Of a stretch of DNA of 64,000 nt, positions 8,528 to 18,251 are shown piece after piece. The notes beneath the pieces are model-generated. The model had not been told where the DNA came from. It ran no database searches and saw only the letters and a program-made list of their open reading frames with translations. The DNA is from Anaerolineae bacterium. Lineage in GTDB: Bacteria > Chloroflexota > Anaerolineae > Anaerolineales > Anaerolineaceae. A program made the position numbers and the translations under genes. The DNA is taken from NCBI GenBank assembly GCA_013178185.1, contig JABLXC010000021.1, positions 97,942 through 161,941 of the forward strand. The letters are read 5' to 3'. The stretch's first letter is position 1, and each line of letters starts with the position of its first letter.

Positions 8528-10216
8528 ATGCCTTTCAGCGTTAAGAAGCAAGACATACGTAGGGCTTCAAATTTATTCATCCTCTCTCTCTTCCTGGCCG
8601 CCTGCAATCCAGGCGTGAATGCGGCTTTCGAAACGCCCTCTACGCCTCCGACCGCCGTTCAAACAGCCCCAACCCCCACAGAAACGCCTCTTCCTGCACC
8701 TCCATCGCTCTTCCCCGCCTCAATAAGCCTCTCGCCTGATCTGCCTGAAAACCTTGTTAAATCGCTAAAAATACCGGAAGACCTGATCGTAACCAAACCA
8801 CCGGAGAACGGATCGCTCCAACTTGTGATTGGATCAGAAAATCCGGTTAGCAATTGGGTCTACGCCCTGGCAGCGCCGTTTCCTACAATGGCAGATAATG
8901 TCTCTTCAACCGACTTTCTGGCGTTCTGGAGAGGCGAACCCGTCGGGGATTTCCCCGCTCAAAAAATTCTTGTTTCCCCCAATACGCGCCAGGTCTTCGA
9001 ACATCTCTGGGGCGCTGCCAGCGCGAATATCGTCTCGGTCGCCTCTCCTGCTCAGATGATCGAAAAAGCCTGGCAGGCCAGGGATTTCTGGGCTATCCTT
9101 CCTTTCGAAGAAATCGAGCCTCGCTGGAAGGTACTTTCCATTGACCAGCAATCCCCCATCCACAAAAATTTCGACATGCAAAATTATCCCCTCAATGCGT
9201 TCATTTCTTTACAAGGAGATCCAGCCGCCATGCGCGCCGTTCTCGAAAAATACGGCCCGGCTTCCCAGACGCCATTTGCCCCAGGCTCCAATAGGGATCC
9301 TAACCGACTCACCACGGTCGTTCTCACCGGGGTCACCGCCCTGGTGCGCGGTACGGCCAGCATGATGGAGCTGAATGGGATGACCTACCCAGCGCAAGAT
9401 ATCGGAGGTATTCTGCGCCAGGCGGATATCACCCACATCAGCAACGAGATTCCCTTCAGCCCCAAGTGCCCCATGCCGTACCTCCAGGAGAATAACCTGG
9501 TTTTTTGCAGCCGCCCGCAATACATCGAGCTCCTGAGAGACGTGGGGACGGATATCGTTGAGCTCACCGGCGACCACTTTCAGGATTGGGGCCAGGAAGC
9601 TATGCTTTACACCCTCGAAATGTATCGCGAGGAGGGTTGGCATTATTATGGCGGCGGTTCAAATCTAGAAGAAGCCCGCCGCCCCGTTCTACTTGAACAC
9701 AACCACAACAAAATCGCCTTCCTGGGCTGTAACGCTAAAGGCCCCGGTTACGCCGGGGCCAGGGTAGATCAACCCGGTGCTGCCTTGTGTAATCTCAAGC
9801 AAATGCAGCAGGAGATAAAAACTCTGGTAAGCCAGGGCTATCTTCCTATCGTCACTTTTCAGCACCTGGAATACTACGCTTATACCGCCAACCCCATCCT
9901 AAAGGCGGATTTCGAAAGCGTGGCTAAAGCCGGCGCTGTCATCGTCAGCGGCAGCCAGGCGCACCAGCCACATGCAATCGAGTTTTTGAACAACTCATTC
10001 TTACATTATGGCCTGGGGAACCTCTTCTTTGACCAGATCGTTGAGGGAACTCCCACCCGCCAGGCCTTCATTGACCGGCATGTCTTTTATAACGGCAGGT
10101 ATATTAACACCGAGCTGATCACGATATGGTTTGTAGATCTGGCTCGTGCAAGATTAATGACTGAAGATGAACGGCAGAATCTGTTGGCGACCGTTTTTAA
10201 AGCCAGCGGTTGGTAA
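8528..10216 (+). CDS. CapA-family lipoprotein (poly-gamma-glutamate capsule-type metallophosphatase fold)
   Basis: A 562-residue predicted lipoprotein. The signal peptide ends in the lipobox LAAC (about residue 25), followed by a Thr/Pro linker ([10 protein letters not shown]). The C-terminal half carries CapA landmarks: [21 protein letters not shown], and [13 protein letters not shown]...[11 protein letters not shown]. CapA is related to calcineurin-like metallophosphatases and acts in poly-gamma-glutamate synthesis or other surface polymers. No capB/capC is present here, so the substrate is unknown. The ATG at 8528 is chosen over TTG at 8522; it starts two bases after ftcD. Confidence 0.75.
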   Translation: MPFSVKKQDIRRASNLFILSLFLAACNPGVNAAFETPSTPPTAVQTAPTPTETPLPAPPSLFPASISLSPDLPENLVKSLKIPEDLIVTKPPENGSLQLVIGSENPVSNWVYALAAPFPTMADNVSSTDFLAFWRGEPVGDFPAQKILVSPNTRQVFEHLWGAASANIVSVASPAQMIEKAWQARDFWAILPFEEIEPRWKVLSIDQQSPIHKNFDMQNYPLNAFISLQGDPAAMRAVLEKYGPASQTPFAPGSNRDPNRLTTVVLTGVTALVRGTASMMELNGMTYPAQDIGGILRQADITHISNEIPFSPKCPMPYLQENNLVFCSRPQYIELLRDVGTDIVELTGDHFQDWGQEAMLYTLEMYREEGWHYYGGGSNLEEARRPVLLEHNHNKIAFLGCNAKGPGYAGARVDQPGAALCNLKQMQQEIKTLVSQGYLPIVTFQHLEYYAYTANPILKADFESVAKAGAVIVSGSQAHQPHAIEFLNNSFLHYGLGNLFFDQIVEGTPTRQAFIDRHVFYNGRYINTELITIWFVDLARARLMTEDERQNLLATVFKASGW

Positions 10217-10245
10217 AATTATTCTTTTATTTTTTTGGAGGCAGT

Positions 10246-10800
10246 ATGGGGCTAAAACCGGATCATTGGATCAAAAAGATGGCGCAAGAACACGGCATGA
10301 TCGAGCCATTTGTAGAATCGCAGGTGCGCGACGGCGTGATTTCTTACGGCGTCTCTTCCTACGGATATGATATACGGGTCACCGAGGAGTTCAAAATTTT
10401 TACAAATGTCAACTCGGCTATCGTTGACCCCAAAAATTTTGACCCTCGCTCTATGGTGGATTTTCGCGGCAACGTTTGCATCATCCCCCCCAACTCATTC
10501 GCCCTTGCCCGGTCGGTCGAGTATTTTCGCATCCCGCGCAATGTCCTCACAGTCTGTCTGGGTAAAAGCACTTATGCCCGCTGCGGCATCATCGTTAATG
10601 TGACCCCCTTCGAGCCGGAATGGGAAGGGTTTGTAACCCTGGAAATTTCCAATACCACGCCCCTGCCTGCAAAAATCTACGCCGGCGAGGGCATTGCCCA
10701 GGTTCTCTTCTTTGAAGGCGATGAAGTATGCCAGGTTTCTTACGCCGATAAAAAGGGAAAGTATCAGCACCAGCAATCCATCATCCTTCCTAAACTTTAA
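10246..10800 (+). CDS. dcd: dCTP deaminase
   Basis: A 184-residue enzyme of the dUTPase-like trimeric fold that converts dCTP to dUTP and ammonia for dTMP synthesis. Motifs visible are [12 protein letters not shown] near residue 40, [23 protein letters not shown] (about 105-125, with the Arg and Glu of the active site) and a C-terminal Tyr/Gln-rich nucleotide-closing segment (KYQHQQSI). GGAGG four bases before the ATG at 10246 fixes the start. It begins 29 bases after the CapA-like gene and is closed by a strong terminator at 10818. Confidence 0.94.
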   Translation: MGLKPDHWIKKMAQEHGMIEPFVESQVRDGVISYGVSSYGYDIRVTEEFKIFTNVNSAIVDPKNFDPRSMVDFRGNVCIIPPNSFALARSVEYFRIPRNVLTVCLGKSTYARCGIIVNVTPFEPEWEGFVTLEISNTTPLPAKIYAGEGIAQVLFFEGDEVCQVSYADKKGKYQHQQSIILPKL

Positions 10801-10817
10801 CCCTTCCATCATCTTCC

Positions 10818-10852
10818 AAAAACCGCCCAGAGCCTGGCCTTGGGCGGTTTTT
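10818..10852. terminator. Bidirectional terminator between dcd and the histidine phosphatase gene
   Basis: A 12-bp perfect stem AAAAACCGCCCA/TGGGCGGTTTTT (10818-10829, 10841-10852) with an 11-base loop. A/T runs at both sides make it usable on either strand, serving convergent genes. Confidence 0.85.
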
Positions 10853-10893
10853 ATGTCACGGTAATATAGGCTATGCGCAAATATAAAGCGCGA

Positions 10894-11529
10894 TCAGCCG
10901 CCGCTGCCTCCACATACATCCCGATCTAGCCTGACTTCATAGATCTTCCCTCGCCAGGCCGCCCTCACCCCCTCACCCTCATGCCAGAAGAATATCCCTT
11001 CCAAAAAATTAGGCAGGTTTTCATCCCCAATCGCTTCGCCCAATAAATATTGCACCAGCACCCCAACGACAGTGTCATGGGTCACGAACAGATCCATCAT
11101 CCCGGCTTTTGCTTCTGCATCCAACAGCAATTGCACGAGAGAAACCGTCTTTTCTGGCAGGCAGGCTTGCGCCAGTTCATCTTTGAGATTCCACGCCTCC
11201 TCGTGATAGGGATGGCTCAATATCTGCGCTACGATAACATCCCTCTCAATGCACGCACCGCTCGCAATCGCAGCGGCCGTATCAATGCATCTCCCGATCG
11301 GGCTGGACATCAACCGGCCAATGCGGAACTTCTGGCTCAGGAAGCGGCCGTACGCCTCCGCGTTTCGGATCCCTTCGGGGGTCAAAGCAGCCGTCACAAC
11401 TGAGCGCTCATCCAGAATCGGAAAGCGGTTCGAATGCCGCAAAACCTGGCCAACCCGGCGATCCAACGGAACCAGGTTGAGTGTTTCGAAAATTGTCGTT
11501 GCCAGCTCCATTAGTTTTGCCTCGCTCAT
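10894..11529 (-). CDS. Histidine phosphatase superfamily protein
   Basis: A 211-residue protein resembling the phosphoglycerate-mutase-like histidine phosphatases. The nucleophile motif appears as LRHSNRF (about residues 30-36), where RHG is usual, so Ser replaces Gly. The second catalytic His lies in FVTHDTVVG (about 149-157). The segment LSQKFRIGRLMSSPIGRCIDTAAAI matches the 'SSPxxRCxxTA' motif of the family. The substrate cannot be told. AAGGG precedes the ATG. The gene converges on dcd and shares its terminator. Confidence 0.8.
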   Translation of the reverse strand: MSEAKLMELATTIFETLNLVPLDRRVGQVLRHSNRFPILDERSVVTAALTPEGIRNAEAYGRFLSQKFRIGRLMSSPIGRCIDTAAAIASGACIERDVIVAQILSHPYHEEAWNLKDELAQACLPEKTVSLVQLLLDAEAKAGMMDLFVTHDTVVGVLVQYLLGEAIGDENLPNFLEGIFFWHEGEGVRAAWRGKIYEVRLDRDVCGGSGG

Positions 11530-11674
11530 CCCTTAATAAAAATCCTTGCCTCGCGCTATATAATTTGTTTTAACTCAACTGCTTAATCCTGATGAGACAC
11601 GCAACTCGCGTCGTGCAAAATTCGTAAATTGTTCTGTACAGCAAGTTCATCGTTACAAACCTGGATTTTATCAA

Positions 11675-12808
11675 ATGCAAACCAAACGCACCAATCTCAA
11701 CTCTGTTCCGCCACCGGCTGCCAACCGACAGGCAATCCGCCGTCTAAATGCTGAGAAATACCTGGTATGGATGCTGCTCAGCTTTGCCGCTTCGGTATCT
11801 CTGACCCGCTTGTTCCTGGAGCTGACTGGCTACCCCCAGCTTGGCAGCAAGGAACTTCATATCGCCCATGTCCTTTGGGGAGGATTGTTCTTATTCGTCG
11901 CCGCGCTCCTGCCGGTGATCCTGGCAAACCGCTGGGTTTACATGGCAAATTCGCTCCTCGCCGGGATTGGAATCGGGCTATTTATTGATGAAGTCGGCAA
12001 ATTCATCACCCAGACCAACGATTATTTTTACCCTGCTGCCGCCCCCATCATCTATGTCTTCTTTCTCCTGACTTTTTTGGTGTACATTTTTGTGCGCCGC
12101 CCCCATCCGACGGATACTCGCACCGAATTGTATTATATTCTAGAAGAGCTGGAAGAAGTGCTTGATCACGATCTTTCAGATGAGGAGCGCGACCGTATTC
12201 TGAAAAGGCTGGAAACCGTCTCCCAAAATAATACCGACCCCGTCTTCACCAATCTGGCTTTGAACCTGAGTGATTTTTTTCGTTCCAAGCGGCTTTATCT
12301 TAAGCCGATCAAACCAGATGCCCTGACACGTTTCCTCCAAAGACTGGAAGCGTTCGAAAAACGGATCCTGACCCAGAACCGTTTTCGCGGCGCGCTGGTG
12401 GGCGGATTGCTGGCCTTTGGGCTGCGGGCCATCAGCTACCCGGTCTCGATCTTATCTTCGCTTCAGCATACACATGAGCTTGCCATGATCTTGGACCGCC
12501 TGGTATCGCAACGCCTTGTACGAGGCTCGATCAGCCTCAGCCTGTTCAACGCCCGCCTGGGATTGGAAAGTTCCATCGGCCTCATCCTGATGATCGCGGC
12601 GGTCTTACTGGCGTTGGGATTCGACCGGCGCGCCCTCTTCATCAGCTACTTCGGGTTGCTGGTTGCCCTCACGGTTGTCAACCCCCTGCTATTCTATTTT
12701 GAGCAATTCTCGATGATAATTACAGCAGCGATCCAATTTGTGTTGCTCCTCGCAGTCGTCCGTTACCGCAAACGCTTTTTACAAGAGTTCCAAGAGATCA
12801 CCATATGA
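11675..12808 (+). CDS. Hypothetical polytopic membrane protein
   Basis: A 377-residue protein with an N-terminal cluster of four hydrophobic helices (about 30-140), a soluble charged middle part (about 145-235, rich in Glu, Asp and Arg; LEELEEVLDHDLSDEERDRI), and a second cluster of four or five helices (about 240-365). I do not recognise the family. The middle segment may be a cytoplasmic regulatory or oligomerising helix pair. It is followed after 37 bases by two further membrane-protein genes, making a three-gene group of unknown role. Confidence 0.65.
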   Translation: MQTKRTNLNSVPPPAANRQAIRRLNAEKYLVWMLLSFAASVSLTRLFLELTGYPQLGSKELHIAHVLWGGLFLFVAALLPVILANRWVYMANSLLAGIGIGLFIDEVGKFITQTNDYFYPAAAPIIYVFFLLTFLVYIFVRRPHPTDTRTELYYILEELEEVLDHDLSDEERDRILKRLETVSQNNTDPVFTNLALNLSDFFRSKRLYLKPIKPDALTRFLQRLEAFEKRILTQNRFRGALVGGLLAFGLRAISYPVSILSSLQHTHELAMILDRLVSQRLVRGSISLSLFNARLGLESSIGLILMIAAVLLALGFDRRALFISYFGLLVALTVVNPLLFYFEQFSMIITAAIQFVLLLAVVRYRKRFLQEFQEITI

Positions 12809-12845
12809 GTTCCGGGGGTGTACCGCCGGCGGAGGGAGATGAGCG

Positions 12846-13346
12846 ATGAATGCCAAAGTCCAGTTTTATCTACGCCTGTTCTTCGTTGTAATTGCCTTAA
12901 CCGGTTTTTCCTGGCTGTTTGTTTCCGCCTTTATCCAGACCATTCAGGCGGCAGAAGAACCACCCGTTTTTAGCGAACCCTTCACCATCGCCGCCACAAC
13001 CCTGGCCGGGCTGGTCGGCGGGGTAGCCTCCATCGGGCTGGGCGCCTCACCCCCCGAAAAAGCGCAAACCCTGCACAAAAGCAAAATCACCCAACGTTTT
13101 CTGGCGTTCGGCATACGCCTCGCGCCCAACCGGCCGGAAGACCTCCAATTCACCCTTGCCGCTATCTACGCTGCGCTGTATACCCTCATCGGCCTGGCTG
13201 CCTGGGTCATCTGGATCAGCAAACCCCAGACCACTCCTGCCCTCGTCAAAGACCTGGCCGGCATTGTCCTCGGGTTGGGGGTCGCCGTCGTTCAAAGCTT
13301 CTTCGGAATTCAAACCTCGAAAATTGCCGCCAAAAAACGACACTGA
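12846..13346 (+). CDS. Hypothetical membrane protein
   Basis: A 166-residue protein with an N-terminal hydrophobic segment (about 8-34), a Gly/Ala-rich second helix (about 50-72), and two C-terminal helices (about 105-155). GGAGG with GATGAG lies upstream of the ATG. It is the middle gene of the three-gene membrane block, eight bases before the next gene. No family recognised. Confidence 0.6.
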   Translation: MNAKVQFYLRLFFVVIALTGFSWLFVSAFIQTIQAAEEPPVFSEPFTIAATTLAGLVGGVASIGLGASPPEKAQTLHKSKITQRFLAFGIRLAPNRPEDLQFTLAAIYAALYTLIGLAAWVIWISKPQTTPALVKDLAGIVLGLGVAVVQSFFGIQTSKIAAKKRH

Positions 13347-13354
13347 AGAACGTC

Positions 13355-14074
13355 ATGCCCAATCACCGCCGCATCAAAACAGCGCAAAGCTGGCTCAGCG
13401 ACCGCTCTGAAGGCTTGCCGGAGATCGTTAGCGTTATCGTCATCACACTTCTGGATAACTTCATCAACCGCGGCCTGGCAGCTCTGGTTTTTTCGCCCAT
13501 TCTCGGCTCGCAGACGATCGGAAGGATTGTGGTCCATGTCAATCTCTTGAGCATCGTTCAGTGGATACTGATGATTGCGATCTTCCTGATCTGGATCATA
13601 GGATGGCATAAACTTTACCGCCCTATCGTGTTGGTATATCTTACCTATGTAACCATTTTTCTGGAACTCACTGTATTGGGAATGTTTCTCAACCTTTTTT
13701 TGCTTTCCGGCCCCCAAGCCGCCCTGAATCTGCTCCTCGATGCTGGCCTGGTTTGGGTGGTCAGCCTCATTGTTTTCACCCTGTGGTACTGGCTGCTCGA
13801 CTCCGAAAACTACCTTCTGCGTCGCCAGGGAAAAGGAAGGCCGCTCGATTTTGGTTTTCCACAATACGCCACCCATACGCCCGGCTGGCAGAACTGGCAG
13901 CCCGGTTTTTTTGATTACCTCTTCATCGCCTTTACCACCAGCGCCACCTTTTCCCCCTATTCCGATACCCAGGTGCTCTCGCCTCGAGCCAAGGTGCTCT
14001 TGATCCTCAATATCTTCAACGCGGTTATCACCATCGTCATCATCGCCGCCCGCGCCATTGGACTCATGGCTTAA
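13355..14074 (+). CDS. Hypothetical membrane protein with an ion-channel-like C-terminal segment
   Basis: A 239-residue protein with about six transmembrane helices. The C-terminal part DYLFIAFTTSATFSPYSDTQVLSPRAK followed by a final helix resembles a re-entrant pore loop plus helix, as also seen in uncharacterised actinobacterial and chloroflexal membrane proteins. That similarity is from memory and is not decisive. It starts eight bases after the previous gene, so the two are probably cotranscribed. Function unknown. Confidence 0.6.
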   Translation: MPNHRRIKTAQSWLSDRSEGLPEIVSVIVITLLDNFINRGLAALVFSPILGSQTIGRIVVHVNLLSIVQWILMIAIFLIWIIGWHKLYRPIVLVYLTYVTIFLELTVLGMFLNLFLLSGPQAALNLLLDAGLVWVVSLIVFTLWYWLLDSENYLLRRQGKGRPLDFGFPQYATHTPGWQNWQPGFFDYLFIAFTTSATFSPYSDTQVLSPRAKVLLILNIFNAVITIVIIAARAIGLMA

Positions 14075-14127
14075 ACAGGTCTGAGATTTTATTATAAGGA
14101 TTGATTTCGAACTTTTGGGAGATTTTG

Positions 14128-14202
14128 TCGGGGCGGGCGGATTTGAACCGCCGACCTCACGGACCCGAACCGTGCACTCTATCCGGACTGAGCCACGCCC
14201 CG
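14128..14202 (-). tRNA. tRNA-Pro (anticodon CGG)
   Basis: A 75-base cloverleaf on the minus strand. The acceptor stem is CGGGGCG/CGCCCCG with discriminator A; first base C is typical of bacterial tRNA-Pro. The anticodon stem is CACGG/CCGTG around loop TTCGGGT, giving CGG, which reads CCG. The T arm is GGCGG-TTCAAAT-CCGCC. CCA is not encoded. Confidence 0.95.
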
Positions 14203-14211
14203 AACGCTGTG

Positions 14212-14240
14212 ATTATACTCTACCCCCGCGCTTCGCGCAA
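14212..14240 (-). promoter_or_regulatory. Promoter of tRNA-Pro
   Basis: On the minus strand a perfect TATAAT (14212-14217) lies nine bases before the tRNA. A weaker TTGCGC (14235-14240) sits 17 bases further upstream. Confidence 0.55.
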
Positions 14241-14249
14241 GAAAAACCT

Positions 14250-14882
14250 TTACCTCTTCGGAGCCTGCTCGATCCGCTCAATCACCTCATCCACTCGCGC
14301 CACCTCGCCGAAGTAGCTCCCGATCACGGTACAGGTCGCTCGTTGGACATCCTCCGGCGACAATGCCCCAAAGCCCATGTCTGGATATCCCCTGGAAGCC
14401 GTTCCATCGAAAAGAAAGATCACCCGATATTCCAGGTGGTTCGCTTGCCGGGCAGTTGTCTCACAGCAGATGTTGGTCGCAATCCCGCCAATGATCACAG
14501 TATCAATCCCTTTCCCGCGCAGGATCAGGTCCAGATCCGTCCCTGTGAATGCTCCAAAGCGCGGCTTTTTGAGAAACACATCCCCTACCTGGATATCCAC
14601 CCCCGGATAAAGATCCGTCGCTTCGTCGTCCTCGCTGATGAACTTAGGCTGCGGGATGATCTCGCCAAAGACCCCCAGGTTGCTCAAATCCCGCCGCACC
14701 TTGTGTGCCGTATAGATCACCAAAATGTCGCACCTTCGGCAGGCCGCCGCCAGCCGGTTCATCCGTTCGACGATTTGCGGCCCCTCCGGCGCTGAGATTG
14801 GCTCATATCCTTTGACGAACAAATTCTGCAGGTCAATCACCAGCAGCGCCGTTTTAGAAGGGATGATTTCAAATCGCGCCAT
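14250..14882 (-). CDS. Isochorismatase-family cysteine hydrolase
   Basis: A 210-residue enzyme of the isochorismatase-like hydrolase superfamily. The expected Asp-Lys-Cys triad is visible: Asp in LLVIDLQN (about 16), Lys in FLKKPRFGAF (about 103) and Cys in ATNICCETTARQA (about 138). Members hydrolyse isochorismate, nicotinamide, biuret or related amides; the substrate cannot be assigned here. The ATG at 14882 is chosen because GGAGAAAA precedes it and family homology starts there. It lies just upstream of tRNA-Pro and partly overlaps the far end of its promoter region. Confidence 0.85.
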   Translation of the reverse strand: MARFEIIPSKTALLVIDLQNLFVKGYEPISAPEGPQIVERMNRLAAACRRCDILVIYTAHKVRRDLSNLGVFGEIIPQPKFISEDDEATDLYPGVDIQVGDVFLKKPRFGAFTGTDLDLILRGKGIDTVIIGGIATNICCETTARQANHLEYRVIFLFDGTASRGYPDMGFGALSPEDVQRATCTVIGSYFGEVARVDEVIERIEQAPKR

Positions 14883-15105
14883 GCTTTTTTCTCCATAGAA
14901 TGAGGCGAGCAATAATGAATCCAGCGTCTTCTGCTCTAACTATTATACCTGTGGAAACAAGTCAAAAAATCGGCTTTTCTGAATAAGCGTTGATCACCGC
15001 TATTCATTCCAGCCCAGGCATGGTATGATAAGTTCTTAGTTTTCCGGTCAAAGACGGGTATTCTTTTCAATAAACCCGCCACATTGCACGGCTCCAGGGT
15101 AAGAC

Positions 15106-16314
15106 ATGCACACCAACAAACCAACTTGTGTTCTCCTCACATCACTCATCCTGCTCGGCGTCCTGCTCTCCGCTTGCAGCCCATCAGCCAAAGCAAACCC
15201 GGTCGACCCAACCCAGGCCTTCCAAAACGCCCTTCTGACCGCCACTTATGCACTCATATCCCCCACCGAGCCCCCCACTCCGGCGCCTCCCACCGGGACC
15301 CCCACGCCCACGATTATTCCCACTGAAACCCCTGACCCCAACCGCACCCCACCAGCCTTGCCCGGCGAGTTCCAGACCGATTTTCTCAAACCAGGGGATA
15401 CTCCCCATACTTATATCCAGGATGCCTGCCAGGTCATCAAATCCCGTTGGGACCCCAACAACAGCGCCCCCGGTACGGTGGTGATGCCCATTATGTTTCA
15501 CTCGATCACCGATGGCGAAGTGACCCATATTGACCAGATCCACGTTACCCAATTCAATCAGCTCATGAATGATCTTGCCAACCAGGGCTTTCAGGCCATC
15601 ACCATGCAGCAATTTGCCGATTTCATGGAAAAAAACGCCAAAATCCCGCCTCGCTCCGTCTTGCTCATCGTAGATGACCGCAAGCGCTCAGCGTATTTCG
15701 AGACCCACTTCAAGCCTTATTTTGACTCCTGGGGCTGGAAGGTAACCAACGCCTGGATCAGCGCAGTGGATACGCCCGATTATCTCTGGCAGGAAAACCA
15801 ATCTCTCGAAGCCGCTGGTTATGTTGATCACCAGGCGCACGGCGTGGTTCACAACGAGCCAGTTGGAGAGTACTCCCCTGAAGACTACATCCGCAGTGAA
15901 CTCTTCGGTTCGATCGAGGCCATCGAAAAATATTACGGAAAACGCCCCATCGCCTACATCTGGCCCGGCGGTGGATTTACCAAGAAAGCCGCCGAAATAG
16001 CCCGCGAGGCTGGTTACCGCCTGGGGTTCACCATTAACCCACGTGGCCCGGTCATGTTCAATTGGGTGCCCCTCGCCGATGCCAGCGACCCGGCCCGTCC
16101 TTCCTACATCCCAGAGGGCCAAATCAACGATCCCCTCATGGTACTGCCGCGCTATTGGGATACTGACGCAGTCGCTCATATCGACACCGTCCGGCAGTTA
16201 GGCAAAGCAGCCGCAGCCTACGCCCAAGAGAACATGCAAACCGAGTTGGAATACTACGACATCGTTTGCAAACCCACCCTCGGCCCCATTCCCACCCTCC
16301 CACCTCAACAATAA
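15106..16314 (+). CDS. Polysaccharide deacetylase-family lipoprotein
   Basis: A 402-residue lipoprotein. The signal peptide ends in LLSAC (about residue 25), followed by a Thr/Pro linker to about residue 85. The catalytic part begins VVMPIMFHSITDGE and contains RSVLLIVDDRKRSAYFETHFKPYF, close to the family's 'TFDDG' motif but with a DDR ending. Later parts are DHQAHGVVHNEPVG (His pair) and IAYIWPGGGFTKKAAEIAREAGYRLGFT, equivalent to the 'RPPxG' and C-terminal motifs of NodB-like carbohydrate esterase 4. Likely substrates are peptidoglycan or another surface glycan. The HIT gene begins two bases after its stop. Confidence 0.82.
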   Translation: MHTNKPTCVLLTSLILLGVLLSACSPSAKANPVDPTQAFQNALLTATYALISPTEPPTPAPPTGTPTPTIIPTETPDPNRTPPALPGEFQTDFLKPGDTPHTYIQDACQVIKSRWDPNNSAPGTVVMPIMFHSITDGEVTHIDQIHVTQFNQLMNDLANQGFQAITMQQFADFMEKNAKIPPRSVLLIVDDRKRSAYFETHFKPYFDSWGWKVTNAWISAVDTPDYLWQENQSLEAAGYVDHQAHGVVHNEPVGEYSPEDYIRSELFGSIEAIEKYYGKRPIAYIWPGGGFTKKAAEIAREAGYRLGFTINPRGPVMFNWVPLADASDPARPSYIPEGQINDPLMVLPRYWDTDAVAHIDTVRQLGKAAAAYAQENMQTELEYYDIVCKPTLGPIPTLPPQQ

Positions 16315-16316
16315 CA

Positions 16317-16667
16317 ATGGATTCGTGCATCTTTTGTAATATCGCCGCCGGACTTTCCCCTGCTCGCATCCTCTACCAGGATGCGCAGGTGATTGCCTTT
16401 CATGATATCCGTCCCCTGGCGCCGGTTCACCTGCTCGTGGCGCCGCGCCAACATATAGAATCATTGAATCAGGCCGGCCCGCAGGACGAAGCCTTGCTGG
16501 GACACATGCTCCTGGTCGCCCGGCAGCTTGCACAACAAGAAGGCATAGCCCAAAGCGGTTACCGTCTGGTCATCAACACCGGCTCGGATGGAGGGCAAAC
16601 CATTTTTCATCTCCACCTCCATATTCTCGGAGGAAAGCGCATCGCCTATCCGCTACGAGACCTCTAG
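16317..16667 (+). CDS. HIT family nucleotide-binding protein
   Basis: A 116-residue histidine-triad protein. It opens with CIFCNIAAG (zinc-binding type Cys pair), continues with AFHDIRPLAPVHLLVAP, and carries the catalytic triad HLHLHILGG near the C-terminus. HIT hydrolases split nucleoside phosphoramidates or similar adducts. Length matches bacterial HinT (about 115). The ATG at 16317 is two bases after the stop of the deacetylase gene. The next gene follows after 18 bases, so this small enzyme is embedded in the surface-lipoprotein block, perhaps only by operon chance. Confidence 0.92.
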   Translation: MDSCIFCNIAAGLSPARILYQDAQVIAFHDIRPLAPVHLLVAPRQHIESLNQAGPQDEALLGHMLLVARQLAQQEGIAQSGYRLVINTGSDGGQTIFHLHLHILGGKRIAYPLRDL

Positions 16668-16685
16668 CCTTCAGGTAGTGAGAAG

Positions 16686-18251
16686 ATGCAGCCACAACGC
16701 AGCGCGACCGGCAGGCAAATCTTATGGGGATGGAGCTTCCTGGCTCTTACCATCCTGGCTTGTGTCCGCTCGGGCCTCACGACTCCTATCGCCGGCGGCG
16801 AGCTGCCCGGGGCGGCTAGCGAAAGCGTTGTTCCCCCGCCCTTGCCAACTCAGGTAAAGCTGAACACCATGGCACCGCTCAATCTGCCAACCCGGCTGCC
16901 CAATGCCCCTTTGCAAACGCCCACCCCAGACCCTCCCAGGGTTCTGCCTACCTTGCGCAGCCAGTCCCAAATCCATATCGTCGCACCCGGCGAAACCCTG
17001 GCAATCATCGCCAGGAAATACGGTGTTCTCTGGGCCAGTATAGCAGCAGAGAATAACTTAGAAAATCCGGATATGCTCTCAGTCGGGCAAAATCTGGTGA
17101 TCCCACCCCCGCAGCCATCGGGAACAGGGAGTTTTTACAAAGTCATACCCGATTCGGAACTGGTCTTTGGGCCGGCTTCGGTTCTACTGGATATGGATGG
17201 CTTTCTGAAAATGCAAGGGGGATACCTGCTGAACTACCGCGAAGAGTTAAACGACGAATGGTGGTCCGGCGGCCAGATCGTCTCGCGTGTCGCCAGGGAG
17301 TTCTCGGTAAACCCCCGTTTGCTGCTAGCGTTATTGGAGCATCAAAGCGGCTGGGTAACTCAAAAGAACCCGCCCACCGAGACCCTGGAATACCCGCTTG
17401 GATATGTCGATTCGAACCGAAAAGGGCTCTATCGCCAACTGATCTGGGCCGCCAATAACCTGAATCGCGGTTATTATCTCTGGAAAGTCAACGCCCTCTC
17501 TCATTGGAATCTTGTGGATGGAAGCGTGATCCTGATAAACCCCACGATCAATGCAGGCACGGCAGGCGTCCAGTATCTCATGAGCCTTATGTTTAATCGC
17601 TCCGACTGGGATCACGCAGTCTCCCAGGACGGTCTGGCTCGGAGTTATCACAAGCTGTTCGGTTCTCCGTTTGATTTTTCTATCGAGCCACTTTTACCGC
17701 CAGATCTTCAACAACCGCCACTGGAATTGCCTTTTGAAGTGGGGAAAATTTGGTCGTTCACCGGCGGTCCGCACGGCGGTTGGGGAGATGGTTCGGCCTG
17801 GGCTGGCTTGGATTTTGCACCTCCCGGTAATGCGCTCGGATGTGTTCCCAGTGACGAATGGGTCGTTGCTGTCGCCGATGGGCTCATCATTCATTCCAGT
17901 GAGGGCGCGGTGGTTCTGGACCTGGATGGCGATGGCTACGAACAAACCGGCTGGACAATCCTCTATCTGCACATTGAGAGTCGGGATCGCACCCCGGTTG
18001 GCCAGTGGGTGAAAACTGGCGATATCATCGGCCACCCTTCCTGTGAAGGCGGTTTGTCAAACGGAACCCACGTGCATCTCGCCAGACGGTATAATGGTGA
18101 ATGGATATCAGCAGATGGCAGCGTTCCGTTTAACCTGAGCGGGTGGCTCTCGCAAGGTACAGGGCAAGAATACGATGGTTATTTGGTAAAGAATGGACAA
18201 ACGATTGAAGCCTGGGATAGCCGCAAAACCGAAAATCAAATTTCACGCTAA
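16686..18251 (+). CDS. LysM and LasA-type (M23A) peptidase lipoprotein, paralogue 1
   Basis: A 521-residue lipoprotein (lipobox LAC, Cys26) with a Thr/Pro linker, one LysM domain (about 96-140, HIVAPGETLAIIARKYG), a helical middle module (about 150-345), and a C-terminal M23 domain (about 355-495). The peptidase ligands fit M23A: His363 and Asp376 at the LasA-like spacing of 13, then His429 (YLH) and His462/His464 (THVH). In the middle module RLLLALLEHQSGW resembles the SLT lytic-transglycosylase motif, but the expected catalytic Glu is Gln220. It probably cleaves peptidoglycan cross-bridges from the cell surface. First of three tandem paralogues. Confidence 0.82.
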   Translation: MQPQRSATGRQILWGWSFLALTILACVRSGLTTPIAGGELPGAASESVVPPPLPTQVKLNTMAPLNLPTRLPNAPLQTPTPDPPRVLPTLRSQSQIHIVAPGETLAIIARKYGVLWASIAAENNLENPDMLSVGQNLVIPPPQPSGTGSFYKVIPDSELVFGPASVLLDMDGFLKMQGGYLLNYREELNDEWWSGGQIVSRVAREFSVNPRLLLALLEHQSGWVTQKNPPTETLEYPLGYVDSNRKGLYRQLIWAANNLNRGYYLWKVNALSHWNLVDGSVILINPTINAGTAGVQYLMSLMFNRSDWDHAVSQDGLARSYHKLFGSPFDFSIEPLLPPDLQQPPLELPFEVGKIWSFTGGPHGGWGDGSAWAGLDFAPPGNALGCVPSDEWVVAVADGLIIHSSEGAVVLDLDGDGYEQTGWTILYLHIESRDRTPVGQWVKTGDIIGHPSCEGGLSNGTHVHLARRYNGEWISADGSVPFNLSGWLSQGTGQEYDGYLVKNGQTIEAWDSRKTENQISR

